Assembly: GCA_903939665.1 (NCBI GenBank)
Contig: CAJAHZ010000410.1
Span: forward strand, 1-16,187
Source: an uncultured Pseudomonadota bacterium
GTDB taxonomy: Bacteria > Pseudomonadota > Gammaproteobacteria > Burkholderiales > Rhodocyclaceae
Length of the DNA: 16,187 bases
Direction: 5' to 3'
This document shows, in pieces, positions 8,840 through 15,991 of the stretch (positions are counted from its first letter, which is position 1; the number at the start of each line of letters is the position of its first letter). The notes under the pieces are model-generated. The model was not told the DNA's origin. It did no database searches and saw only the letters and a list, made by a program, of their open reading frames with translations. The translations under genes and the position numbers were made by a program.

Positions 8840-8840
8840 T

Positions 8841-10448
8841 TTACATTCTAAAAATTCCGAACTTCGTTTCTTCCACCGGCGCATTCATCGCCGCCGACAG
8901 ACCCAGACCAAGCACGCGCCGCGTATCCGCCGGATCGATCACACCGTCGTCCCAGAGTCGGGCGCTGGCGTAATAAGGATGGCCTTGCGCCTCGTATTGT
9001 TCGCGAATCGGCGCCTTGAATGCGGCCTCCTCTGCCGCGCTCCAGGTCTTGCCGACCGCCTCCAGAGCGTCGCGTTTGACGGTCGCCAGCACGCCGGCCG
9101 CCTGCTCGCCACCCATCACCGAAATCCGCGCATTCGGCCACATCCAGAGGAAGCGCGGACCGTAGGCGCGGCCGCACATGCCGTAGTTGCCGGCGCCGAA
9201 AGAACCGCCGATGACGACGGTGAACTTCGGCACCTTGGCACAAGCCACCGCGGTGACCATTTTTGCCCCATCGCGGGCGATGCCGCCGTTTTCATACTTG
9301 CGGCCCACCATGAAACCGGTGATGTTCTGCAGAAAAACCAGCGGGATGCCACGTTGCGCGCACAGTTCGACGAAGTGCGCGGCCTTCAGCGACGACTCCG
9401 AGAAAAGAATGCCGTTATTGGCGACAATGCCAACCGGGTAGCCCCAGATGCGCGCGAAGCCGCAAACGAGGGTCGTTCCGTAGCGCGCCTTGAATTCGTC
9501 AAACTCCGAGCCATCGACGATACGGGCGATGATCTCGCGCACATCGAAGGGCTTCTTGCTATCGGTCGGAATGACGCCATATAACTCCTCCGCCGGGTAG
9601 AGCGGCGCACGCGGCTCAACGAGGCTGACCGGCGGCACTTTCCGCCAGTTGAGGTTGCCGACAATACGCCGGGCAATCGCCAGTGCATGTGCGTCATTCT
9701 CGGCCAGGTGATCGGCGACGCCCGAGATGCGCGTATGCACATCGGCGCCGCCGAGCTCTTCGGCACTGACCACTTCGCCGGTCGCCGCCTTGACCAGCGG
9801 CGGACCGCCGAGGAAGATCGTCCCCTGATCCTTGACGATGATCGATTCGTCAGACATCGCCGGCATGTAGGCGCCGCCGGCAGTGCATGAGCCCATCACC
9901 GCGGCAATCTGCGGGATGCCCTGCGCCGAAAGATTGGCCTGATTGAAGAAGATGCGCCCGAAGTGTTCCTTGTCGGGAAAAACCTCGTCCTGCATCGGCA
10001 GAAAAGCGCCGCCCGAGTCGACGAGATAGATGCATGGCAGGCGGTTTTCGCCGGCGATTTCCTGTGCGCGCAGATGCTTTTTCACGGTCAGCGGATAGTA
10101 GGTGCCGCCTTTCACCGTTGCGTCATTGGCGACGACGATGCATTCGATGCCGTTCACCCGACCGATGCCGGTGATCAGCGAAGCCGCCGGCACGTCTCCG
10201 CCATACATGCCGTAAGCGGCAAGCTGCGACAGCTCAAGAAAAGGCGAGCCGGGGTCGATCAGCGCATTGACGCGCTCGCGCGGCAGCAGCTTGCCGCGGG
10301 CGATGTGTTTCTGGCGAGCGGCCTCAGGCCCGCCCAGCACGATCTTGTCGACGGTCTGCCGCAGATCGGCAACGACAAGCAGCATGGCCTCGACGTTCGC
10401 CTGGAAATCGGCGCTGCGCGGATCAAGCCGGGAGGCAAGCGCTGGCAT
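8841..10448 (-). CDS. liuB: Methylcrotonyl-CoA carboxylase, carboxyltransferase (beta) subunit
   Basis: The 535-residue product has the full two-lobed carboxyltransferase fold. In the N lobe are KGGTYYPLTVKKHLRAQEIA (113-132) and GSCTAGGAYMPAMSDE (186-201). In the C lobe are NITGFMVGRKYE, GGSFGAGNYGMCGRAYGP and MGGEQAA. These motifs are typical of methylcrotonyl-CoA carboxylase beta rather than propionyl-CoA carboxylase. It transfers the carboxyl group from biotin on LiuD to methylcrotonyl-CoA. Its ATG shares one base with the stop of the upstream isomerase gene (TGATG), which indicates translational coupling. A repeat follows directly after its stop. Confidence 0.96.
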   Translation of the reverse strand: MPALASRLDPRSADFQANVEAMLLVVADLRQTVDKIVLGGPEAARQKHIARGKLLPRERVNALIDPGSPFLELSQLAAYGMYGGDVPAASLITGIGRVNGIECIVVANDATVKGGTYYPLTVKKHLRAQEIAGENRLPCIYLVDSGGAFLPMQDEVFPDKEHFGRIFFNQANLSAQGIPQIAAVMGSCTAGGAYMPAMSDESIIVKDQGTIFLGGPPLVKAATGEVVSAEELGGADVHTRISGVADHLAENDAHALAIARRIVGNLNWRKVPPVSLVEPRAPLYPAEELYGVIPTDSKKPFDVREIIARIVDGSEFDEFKARYGTTLVCGFARIWGYPVGIVANNGILFSESSLKAAHFVELCAQRGIPLVFLQNITGFMVGRKYENGGIARDGAKMVTAVACAKVPKFTVVIGGSFGAGNYGMCGRAYGPRFLWMWPNARISVMGGEQAAGVLATVKRDALEAVGKTWSAAEEAAFKAPIREQYEAQGHPYYASARLWDDGVIDPADTRRVLGLGLSAAMNAPVEETKFGIFRM

Positions 10449-11050
10449 CAGAAGCCTCCCGTTTCGAGCCAGCGCTCAAGTTGCGGCAAGCGGTCGGCGC
10501 CGAAGAAAGGTTCGCCGTCGGCAATGATGTAAGGGGAGCCGAAAACGCCCTTGGCCATCGCTGCCTCGCACTCGGCCTTCAGCCGATCCTTCAATGCCTG
10601 ACCTCCGAGCGCTTCAGCCAGCGCGTTGCGATCGGCACCCTGCGCAGCGGCCAGGTCAAGGACGACATCAAGGCTGGAGATGTCGCGCCCTTCGACGAAA
10701 AAGGCGCGATAGGCGGCATGGGCAAAAGCGCGCGCCATGGCGTGCTGCTGATCAAGCAAGCCGTAGTAGGCGCGGGCGGCGTGTTGCGTTGCGATGGGAA
10801 AGTTCTCCGGGTGCTGATAGGGAACTCCCATATAGCGCGCCGAGCGTGCAAAGTCGTGCAGCGAGTATTCGCCCTTGAGCGGCGCCTTGGTGAGCGGCAC
10901 GGCACCGGTTTCCTTGAACACCACGCCAAGGAGAATCGGCCGCCACCTGACCTTCCGCCCGTGCTTTTCGGCAATTGCATCAATTTTTTCCGAGGCCAGA
11001 TAGCCGTAAGGCGATGAAAAATCAAAATAAAATTCCAGCGGGCTGTTCAT
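10448..11050 (-). CDS. 2-Hydroxychromene-2-carboxylate isomerase-like protein (DsbA/kappa-GST fold)
   Basis: The 200-residue protein starts with LEFYFDFSSPYGYLAS (5-20), the serine-containing active-site region of the isomerase/kappa-GST branch of the DsbA family. It lacks the CxxC of redox members. Near the end, VFGSPYIIADGEPFFGADRL (169-188) is the other conserved block. These enzymes use glutathione. The naphthalene-pathway member interconverts a chromene and an open-chain pyruvate, but there are no aromatic-pathway genes here, so that substrate is unlikely. The frame is open upstream to 11248, but that part overlaps the dehydrogenase gene. I chose 11050 because the family motif begins there and AGGAAG precedes the ATG. 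It lies 19 bp after the dehydrogenase stop and overlaps liuB by one base, so it is embedded in the operon. Its role is unknown. Confidence 0.88.
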   Translation of the reverse strand: MNSPLEFYFDFSSPYGYLASEKIDAIAEKHGRKVRWRPILLGVVFKETGAVPLTKAPLKGEYSLHDFARSARYMGVPYQHPENFPIATQHAARAYYGLLDQQHAMARAFAHAAYRAFFVEGRDISSLDVVLDLAAAQGADRNALAEALGGQALKDRLKAECEAAMAKGVFGSPYIIADGEPFFGADRLPQLERWLETGGF

Positions 11051-11069
11051 TTTTTCTTCCTGTTCTGGC

Positions 11070-12218
11070 TCATTCTGCCGCAATCGCACGACCGATAACG
11101 AGCCGCTGAATGTCGTTCGCCCCTTCGTAGATCTGGCAAACACGCACATCACGATAAATTTGCTCGACCGGAAAATCGCTGACGTAGCCATAGCCACCGT
11201 GAATCTGGATGGCATCGGAGCAGACCTTCTCAGCCATTTCTGAGGCAAACATCTTGGCCATCGACGCTTCTTTCAGACAGCCCCTGCCGGCATCCCTCAG
11301 CAGCGCGGCACGCCAGACCAGCAGCCGCGCCGCGTCGATCTGCGTGGCCATGTCGGCGAGGCGAAAGCTCACCGCCTGATGTTCGATGATTGGCTTGCCA
11401 AAGGTCTCGCGTTCTTTCGCGTATTTCAGCGCCGCTTCGAAAGCGGCACGCGCCATGCCAACCGATTGCGCGGCGATACCGATACGCCCGGCTTCGAGGT
11501 TGGACAACGCGATTTTGTAGCCTTCGCCTTCCTTGCCAAGCAGGCAGGAAGCCGGAATACGGCAATTCTCGAAAAGAATCTGGGCGGTGTCGGAGGCGTG
11601 CTGCCCCATTTTTTCTTCAATCCGCGCAACGAGGTAGCCGGGCGTATCGGTCGGCACGAGGAAACAGGAAATCCCTTTCTTGCCCGCTGCCTTGTCGGTC
11701 ACCGCAAAAACGATGGCGACCTGCGCATGCTTGCCGGTGGTGACGAACTGCTTGACGCCGTTGAGCACAAAATGATCGCCCGAACCGTCCTGCACCCGAT
11801 CAGCCCGTGTGCTGATCGACGAAGCATCAGAGCCGGTATGCGGTTCGGTCAGGCAGAAACAACCGAGCTTTTCGCCGCGCGCCAGAGGCTTCAACCAGGT
11901 CTCCTTTTGCGCGTCGTTGCCGTACTTCAGCGTGATGCCGCAGGCCAGCGAATTCTGCACGCTGACAATCGTCGACGTCGCACCGTCACCCGCGGCGATT
12001 TCCTCCAGCACCAGCGCCAGCGACATGTAGTCCATGCCGGCGCCCCCCCACTGTTCGGGCACCACCATGCCGAGCGCACCCAGCTTGCCCAGTTCGCGCA
12101 GCGCCTCAGCCGGAAAGGTGTGATGGCGATCCCACTCGGCAGAAAACGGTGCCAGACGCTGCTGTGCAAAAGCACGCAGCGAGTCGCGAATCATTTCCTG
12201 CTCCTGGGTAAGGATCAT
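11070..12218 (-). CDS. Acyl-CoA dehydrogenase (short/branched-chain type)
   Basis: This 382-residue flavoprotein has the usual N-terminal helical domain, the beta-domain LTEPHTGSDASS (123-134) that contacts FAD and substrate, and the C-terminal domain ending in IYEGANDIQRLVIGR. The glutamate of that block (about E365) sits where short-chain acyl-CoA dehydrogenases have their catalytic base, unlike the LiuA isovaleryl-CoA dehydrogenase at the start of the cluster. It is therefore a second, distinct dehydrogenase, perhaps for 2-methylbutanoyl-, isobutyryl- or butyryl-CoA. The exact substrate cannot be read from sequence. Electrons would pass to electron-transfer flavoprotein. The start has AAGGAG with 7 bases of spacing to the ATG. 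A hairpin repeat lies between this gene and the thiolase gene upstream. Confidence 0.93.
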   Translation of the reverse strand: MILTQEQEMIRDSLRAFAQQRLAPFSAEWDRHHTFPAEALRELGKLGALGMVVPEQWGGAGMDYMSLALVLEEIAAGDGATSTIVSVQNSLACGITLKYGNDAQKETWLKPLARGEKLGCFCLTEPHTGSDASSISTRADRVQDGSGDHFVLNGVKQFVTTGKHAQVAIVFAVTDKAAGKKGISCFLVPTDTPGYLVARIEEKMGQHASDTAQILFENCRIPASCLLGKEGEGYKIALSNLEAGRIGIAAQSVGMARAAFEAALKYAKERETFGKPIIEHQAVSFRLADMATQIDAARLLVWRAALLRDAGRGCLKEASMAKMFASEMAEKVCSDAIQIHGGYGYVSDFPVEQIYRDVRVCQIYEGANDIQRLVIGRAIAAE

Positions 12219-12241
12219 TTGAACTCCTTTGTTAAACCTCT

Positions 12242-12339
12242 GACGCAGAGAGCGCAGAGACGCGGAGAACGCAGAGATAAAATCTGTTTTCGCCTTTCTC
12301 TGCGAACTCTGCGCTCTCTGCGTCGAAAGCGCTTCGTTC
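12242..12339. repeat. CGCAGAG-type repeat, copy 2 (between thiolase and acyl-CoA dehydrogenase genes)
   Basis: GACGCAGAGAGCGCAGAG (12242-12259) pairs perfectly over 18 bp with 12307-12324, with a 47-nt loop that contains further diverged CGCAGAG words. Beyond the right arm, the sequence up to the thiolase stop (12325-12339) matches the equivalent segment of copy 1 closely. The element fills most of the 121-bp gap. Confidence 0.85.
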
Positions 12340-13521
12340 TTAAAGCATTTCTACAGCCAGCGCGACCGCTTCGCCACCGCCGATGCACAACGAAGCCACG
12401 CCGCGCTGCTTGCCGTGCTTCTTCAGCGCGCCCAGCAGGGTCACCAGTATGCGCGCACCGGACGCGCCAATCGGGTGCCCCAGCGCACACGCACCGCCAT
12501 GAATATTAACCTTGTCGTGCGGCAGATTCAGGTCGTGCATCGCGGCCATCGTCACCACGGCAAAGGCTTCGTTGATTTCGTACAGGTCGACGCTCTCGGC
12601 GCGCCAGCCGGTTTTGGCGAACAGCTTCTGCATGGCAAAAACCGGGGCCGTGGTAAACAAATTCGGCTCCTGCGCATGCGTCGTATGCGCAACGATTTTC
12701 GCCACCGGCTTGAGACCCAATGCCGCAGCTTTCGAGGCCCGCATCAGGACAAGCGCCGCGGCACCGTCGGAAATCGACGACGCGTTGGCGGCGGTGACCG
12801 TGCCGTCCTTCTTGAACGCCGCCTTCAGACTGCCGATTTTGTCGACCCGCGCCTTTGGCGGCTGTTCGTCGTTGCGGATCACGACTTCGCCCTGGCGACC
12901 GGCGACCGTCACCGGCGCAATTTCCCAGACAAACGATCCATCGGCGATGGCTTGTTGCGCGCGCGTCGTCGACGCGATGGCGAACGTATCCTGCTGGGCG
13001 CGCGTGAAACCGTAGCTCTCGGCGCACTCTTCAGCGAAGGTGCCCATCAGACGCCCCTTCTGATAGGCATCTTCCAGCCCGTCGAAGAACATGTGATCGA
13101 TCACCTGTCCGTGGCCAAGACGATAACCGCCACGCGCCTTGGGCAGAAGATAGGGCGCGTTGCTCATCGACTCCATCCCCCCGGCGACGCCGATCTCGCA
13201 GGAGCCGGCGAGGATGCTGTCGTGCGTCAACATGACGGCCTTGAGCCCCGATCCGCAGACCTTGCTCACCGTCGTACACCCCGCCGACAACGGCAAACCG
13301 CCCGCCAGTGCCGCCTGACGTGCGGGCGCCTGGCCGACACCGGCCTGCAACACGTTGCCAAAGAAGACCTCGTCCACCTGCTCGGGCTTGATCCCGGCGC
13401 GCTCGACCGCCGCCCTGATCGCCACCGCCCCGAGCTGCGGCGCGCTAACGCTGTTGAAGTCGCCCTGAAACCCGCCCATCGGCGTTCTGGCAGCGGCTAC
13501 GATGACAATCGGATCATCCAT
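12340..13521 (-). CDS. Acetyl-CoA C-acetyltransferase (thiolase)
   Basis: The 393-residue product has the standard thiolase length and all three active-site elements: KVCGSGLKAV with nucleophile C89, NIHGGACALGHPIGASGAR with H349, and SLCIGGGEAV with C379. GGMESMSNAPYLL and NEAFA are also conserved. It most likely interconverts acetoacetyl-CoA and two acetyl-CoA, which would finish leucine degradation after acetoacetate is activated. A role in polyhydroxyalkanoate synthesis or short-chain beta-oxidation is also possible. AGGAG precedes the ATG by 8 bases. It follows the GNAT-carbonic anhydrase gene by 33 bp. No acetoacetate CoA-transferase or acetoacetyl-CoA synthetase is found in this window. 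Confidence 0.95.
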   Translation of the reverse strand: MDDPIVIVAAARTPMGGFQGDFNSVSAPQLGAVAIRAAVERAGIKPEQVDEVFFGNVLQAGVGQAPARQAALAGGLPLSAGCTTVSKVCGSGLKAVMLTHDSILAGSCEIGVAGGMESMSNAPYLLPKARGGYRLGHGQVIDHMFFDGLEDAYQKGRLMGTFAEECAESYGFTRAQQDTFAIASTTRAQQAIADGSFVWEIAPVTVAGRQGEVVIRNDEQPPKARVDKIGSLKAAFKKDGTVTAANASSISDGAAALVLMRASKAAALGLKPVAKIVAHTTHAQEPNLFTTAPVFAMQKLFAKTGWRAESVDLYEINEAFAVVTMAAMHDLNLPHDKVNIHGGACALGHPIGASGARILVTLLGALKKHGKQRGVASLCIGGGEAVALAVEML

Positions 13522-13554
13522 GAATCGCTCCTGCTCCCGTGAAATTGACTGTGT

Positions 13555-14697
13555 TCAGCTGCCAAGCGCCGCCAGCGCCGCCTCATAGCGCGGTGCAAAG
13601 TCTTCCGGACGATGAACGGTGAATCCCAGATCGCGCATCAGTCCATCCTTCAAGCCATAGATCCAGCCATGCACGGTCAAGGACTGGCCGCGCTCCCAGG
13701 CGTCCTGAACAACGAAGGTCTGGCAAACGTTGGCCACCTGCTCAAGGACGTTCAGTTCGCACAAACGATCATGTCGCGCCTCCGGCGGCAAGGCGTCGAC
13801 GGCGGCGACGTGCTTGTCGTGCACATCGCGCACGTGACGCAGCCAGATGTCGACCAGGCCAAAACGCTGGCGCTCAAGAGCCGCCTTGACACCGCCGCAG
13901 CCGTAGTGCCCGACCACCATGATGTGCTTGACCTTCAGCGACTCGACGGCAAACTGGATGACCGACAGGCAATTGAGGTCGCTGTGCACCACAACGTTGG
14001 CGACGTTGCGATGAACGAACACCTCGCCGGGCAGCAGGCCGACGATCTGGTTGGCCGGCACGCGCGAATCCGAGCAGCCGATCCACAGATACTCGGGCGA
14101 CTGCAGATGCGACAGCTTGGTGAAGAATTCAGGCTCGATCTCCTGCATCCGGGTCGCCCAGGCTCGGTTGAAATCAAACAGGTGAAACAGGTTTTCGTTG
14201 GCGATTTCCTCTTCCGACCAGTTCTCGAGATCGAGGGCAAGGAACATCGTGCCTTCAATCGGCGTCTGGTAATAGGCCGGCGCTTCCTGAAACCCGAGCT
14301 CACGGTAGAGCTTGACGGCAATGCGCATGGCCGGCAGGGTATCGAGCAGGATTTTGCGGTAGCCAAGTTCCTTGGCTGCCTTGATGCCAGCCAGCGCCAG
14401 TTCGCGACCAATGCCGAAGCCACGCTGGTCCGGCTCGACGTAGAGCCGCTTCATTTCGCAAACGCCCTCGGAAAAGGGGCGAATGCCAACGCAACCCGCC
14501 GGCTGCCCGTTGTTCTCGATGTAGAACAGACGGCCACTCGGCGCAGCATAGGCACCAGGCAGCGAAGCCATTTCCTCGTCAAATTTCTGGAAACACAGGT
14601 CGACGCCAAGCCAGCCCGCGTAGTTGCGGAAAAACTGGCGAACGTGAGCCAGCGCTTCAGTATCGGCAGGGGTCAGGGTATGCAGGGTAATTGTCAT
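13555..14697 (-). CDS. can: Bifunctional GNAT acetyltransferase / beta-carbonic anhydrase fusion
   Basis: This 380-residue protein joins two complete domains. Residues 1 to about 157 are a GNAT acetyltransferase with the acetyl-CoA loop QRGFGIGREL (91-100) after beta-strand MKRLYVEP. Residues from about 166 to 380 are a full beta-carbonic anhydrase very similar to E. coli Can: WIGCSDSRVP with zinc ligands C208 and presumably D210, GHYGCGGV with H264 and C267, and HRNVANVVVHSDLNCLSV. There is no internal start or stop at the boundary, so this is one chain. The anhydrase makes bicarbonate, the co-substrate of the biotin carboxylase encoded by liuB/liuD, which gives a reason for its place in this cluster (inference). 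The GNAT substrate is unknown. No strong ribosome-binding site is visible before the ATG (ACCCCT); a hairpin repeat lies directly upstream. Confidence 0.95.
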   Translation of the reverse strand: MTITLHTLTPADTEALAHVRQFFRNYAGWLGVDLCFQKFDEEMASLPGAYAAPSGRLFYIENNGQPAGCVGIRPFSEGVCEMKRLYVEPDQRGFGIGRELALAGIKAAKELGYRKILLDTLPAMRIAVKLYRELGFQEAPAYYQTPIEGTMFLALDLENWSEEEIANENLFHLFDFNRAWATRMQEIEPEFFTKLSHLQSPEYLWIGCSDSRVPANQIVGLLPGEVFVHRNVANVVVHSDLNCLSVIQFAVESLKVKHIMVVGHYGCGGVKAALERQRFGLVDIWLRHVRDVHDKHVAAVDALPPEARHDRLCELNVLEQVANVCQTFVVQDAWERGQSLTVHGWIYGLKDGLMRDLGFTVHRPEDFAPRYEAALAALGS

Positions 14698-14710
14698 AGG
14701 GGTATCAGTA

Positions 14711-14824
14711 AACCGCTTTCAACGCAGAGAGCGCAGAGACGCGAAGATCGCAGAGAAAGACGAGAAGAACAGGTTTTATCTCTGCGTCCTCTGCGTCCCC
14801 GCGCTCTCTGCGTTGAAAGCGGTT
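14711..14824. repeat. CGCAGAG-type repeat, copy 3, with perfect 24-bp arms (between liuA and the fusion gene)
   Basis: Positions 14711-14734 (starting AACCGCTTTCAACGCAGAG) are the exact reverse complement of 14801-14824, a perfect 24-bp inverted repeat with a 66-nt interior that carries more CGCAGAG/CTCTGCG words. The right arm runs into the liuA stop codon: bases 14823-14824 belong both to the arm and to the TAA. The left arm ends 14 bp before the start of the next gene. The intact arms make it the best-preserved copy in the window. Confidence 0.9.
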
Positions 14825-15986
14825 AAATAGTTTCGTTAAACAGCTCACGGCCGATCAGCATACGACGGATCTCCGAAGTGCCGGCACCGATCTCGTAAAG
14901 TTTGGCATCGCGCCACAGGCGACCGACCGGGTAGTCGTTGGTATAGCCGACACCACCCAACGTTTGAATCGCCTCGCCAGCCATCCACGTCGCCTTTTCA
15001 GCTGCGTAGAGAATCGCGCCGGCAGCGTCCTTGCGCGTTGCCTCACCCCGGTCGCAGGCCTGCCCGACGGCATAGACATAGGCTTTGCAAACGTTAAAGG
15101 TCGTGTACATGTCGGCGATCTTGCCCTGCATCAGCTGAAACTCGCCGATCGCCTGGCCGAACTGCTTGCGCTCGTGAACAAACGGCACGACCGCATCCAT
15201 CGCTGCCGCCATGATGCCGAGCGGACCGCCGGCGAGCACCGCGCGTTCGTAGTCGAGGCCGGACATCAGCACACGCACGCCACCGTTCAAGGTACCAAGA
15301 ACGTTCTCTGCCGGCACTTCACAATCGTCGAAGAAAAGCGGATAGGTGTTGGAGCCGCGCATGCCGAGCTTGTCGAGTTTGGTGCCGCAGGAGAAGCCTT
15401 TCATCGCCTTCTCGACGATGAAGGCGGTAATGCCTTTCGACCCGGCGTCAACGTCGGTCTTCGCGTAAACAACCAGTGTATCGGCGTCGCCGCCATTGGT
15501 AATCCACATCTTCGAACCGTTCAGCACATAACGATCGCCCTTTTTGTCGGCGCGCAGCTTCATGCTGACCACGTCGGAACCGGCATTCGGCTCGGACATG
15601 GCGAGCGCACCAACGTGCTCGCCGGAAATCAATTTGGGCAGGTATTTGCGCTTCTGCGCGCCGTTACCGTTGCGGCGAATCTGATTGACGCACAGATTGG
15701 AGTGCGCGCCGTAGGACAGGCCAACGCTGGCCGAGGCGCGCGAGATCTCTTCCATGGCGATGATGTGCGCAAGGTAGCCAAGACCGGTGCCGCCATATTC
15801 CTCGTCGGCGGTCATGCCGAGCAGGCCCATATTGCCGAACTTCTTCCACAGGTCGGCGGGAAAGAGGTTGTCGCGATCGATCGCTTCGGCGCGCGGCGCG
15901 ATTTCAGCCGCGGCAAAAGTGCGAATCGCGTCGCGCAGCATGTCGATGGTTTCACCGTGGGCAAAACCGAGACTCGGGTATTCCAT
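14823..15986 (-). CDS. liuA: Isovaleryl-CoA dehydrogenase
   Basis: The 387-residue flavoprotein oxidises isovaleryl-CoA to 3-methylcrotonyl-CoA, the first dedicated step of the Liu pathway. The assignment rests on catalytic-base placement. A glutamate (E247) sits in SGLDYERAVLAGGP, where isovaleryl-CoA dehydrogenase has its base. The position used by short-chain enzymes is non-acidic (YEIGAGTSEIRR near the C-terminus). MSEPNAGSDVVSM (130-142) is the FAD/substrate segment, and GGVGYTNDYPVGRLWRDAKL is typical of this subgroup. The frame is open upstream to 16136, but I start at 15986 because AAGGAG lies 9 bases before this ATG and family similarity begins with it. The stop of a broken thioesterase gene is only 5 bp upstream, so the transcription unit probably begins beyond the window. 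Confidence 0.95.
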   Translation of the reverse strand: MEYPSLGFAHGETIDMLRDAIRTFAAAEIAPRAEAIDRDNLFPADLWKKFGNMGLLGMTADEEYGGTGLGYLAHIIAMEEISRASASVGLSYGAHSNLCVNQIRRNGNGAQKRKYLPKLISGEHVGALAMSEPNAGSDVVSMKLRADKKGDRYVLNGSKMWITNGGDADTLVVYAKTDVDAGSKGITAFIVEKAMKGFSCGTKLDKLGMRGSNTYPLFFDDCEVPAENVLGTLNGGVRVLMSGLDYERAVLAGGPLGIMAAAMDAVVPFVHERKQFGQAIGEFQLMQGKIADMYTTFNVCKAYVYAVGQACDRGEATRKDAAGAILYAAEKATWMAGEAIQTLGGVGYTNDYPVGRLWRDAKLYEIGAGTSEIRRMLIGRELFNETI

Positions 15987-15991
15987 GGCGT

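Noticed and set aside
11051..11248. Upstream extension of the isomerase reading frame
   Set aside because: It overlaps the end of the acyl-CoA dehydrogenase gene. The encoded residues have no family similarity, and a ribosome-binding site supports the start at 11050.
11379..13542. Two + strand open frames of about 375 codons opposite the dehydrogenase and thiolase genes
   Set aside because: They are antisense shadows of genes with intact active-site motifs, produced by high third-position GC.
13612..14826. Long + strand open frame (404 codons) opposite the GNAT-carbonic anhydrase gene
   Set aside because: It mirrors the codon structure of the well-supported - strand fusion gene and runs into the repeat. 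Its translation shows no domain.
8700..14830. CRISPR array made of the CGCAGAG repeats
   Set aside because: There are only three copies, kilobases apart, each an inverted repeat with no regular repeat-spacer structure and no cas genes.
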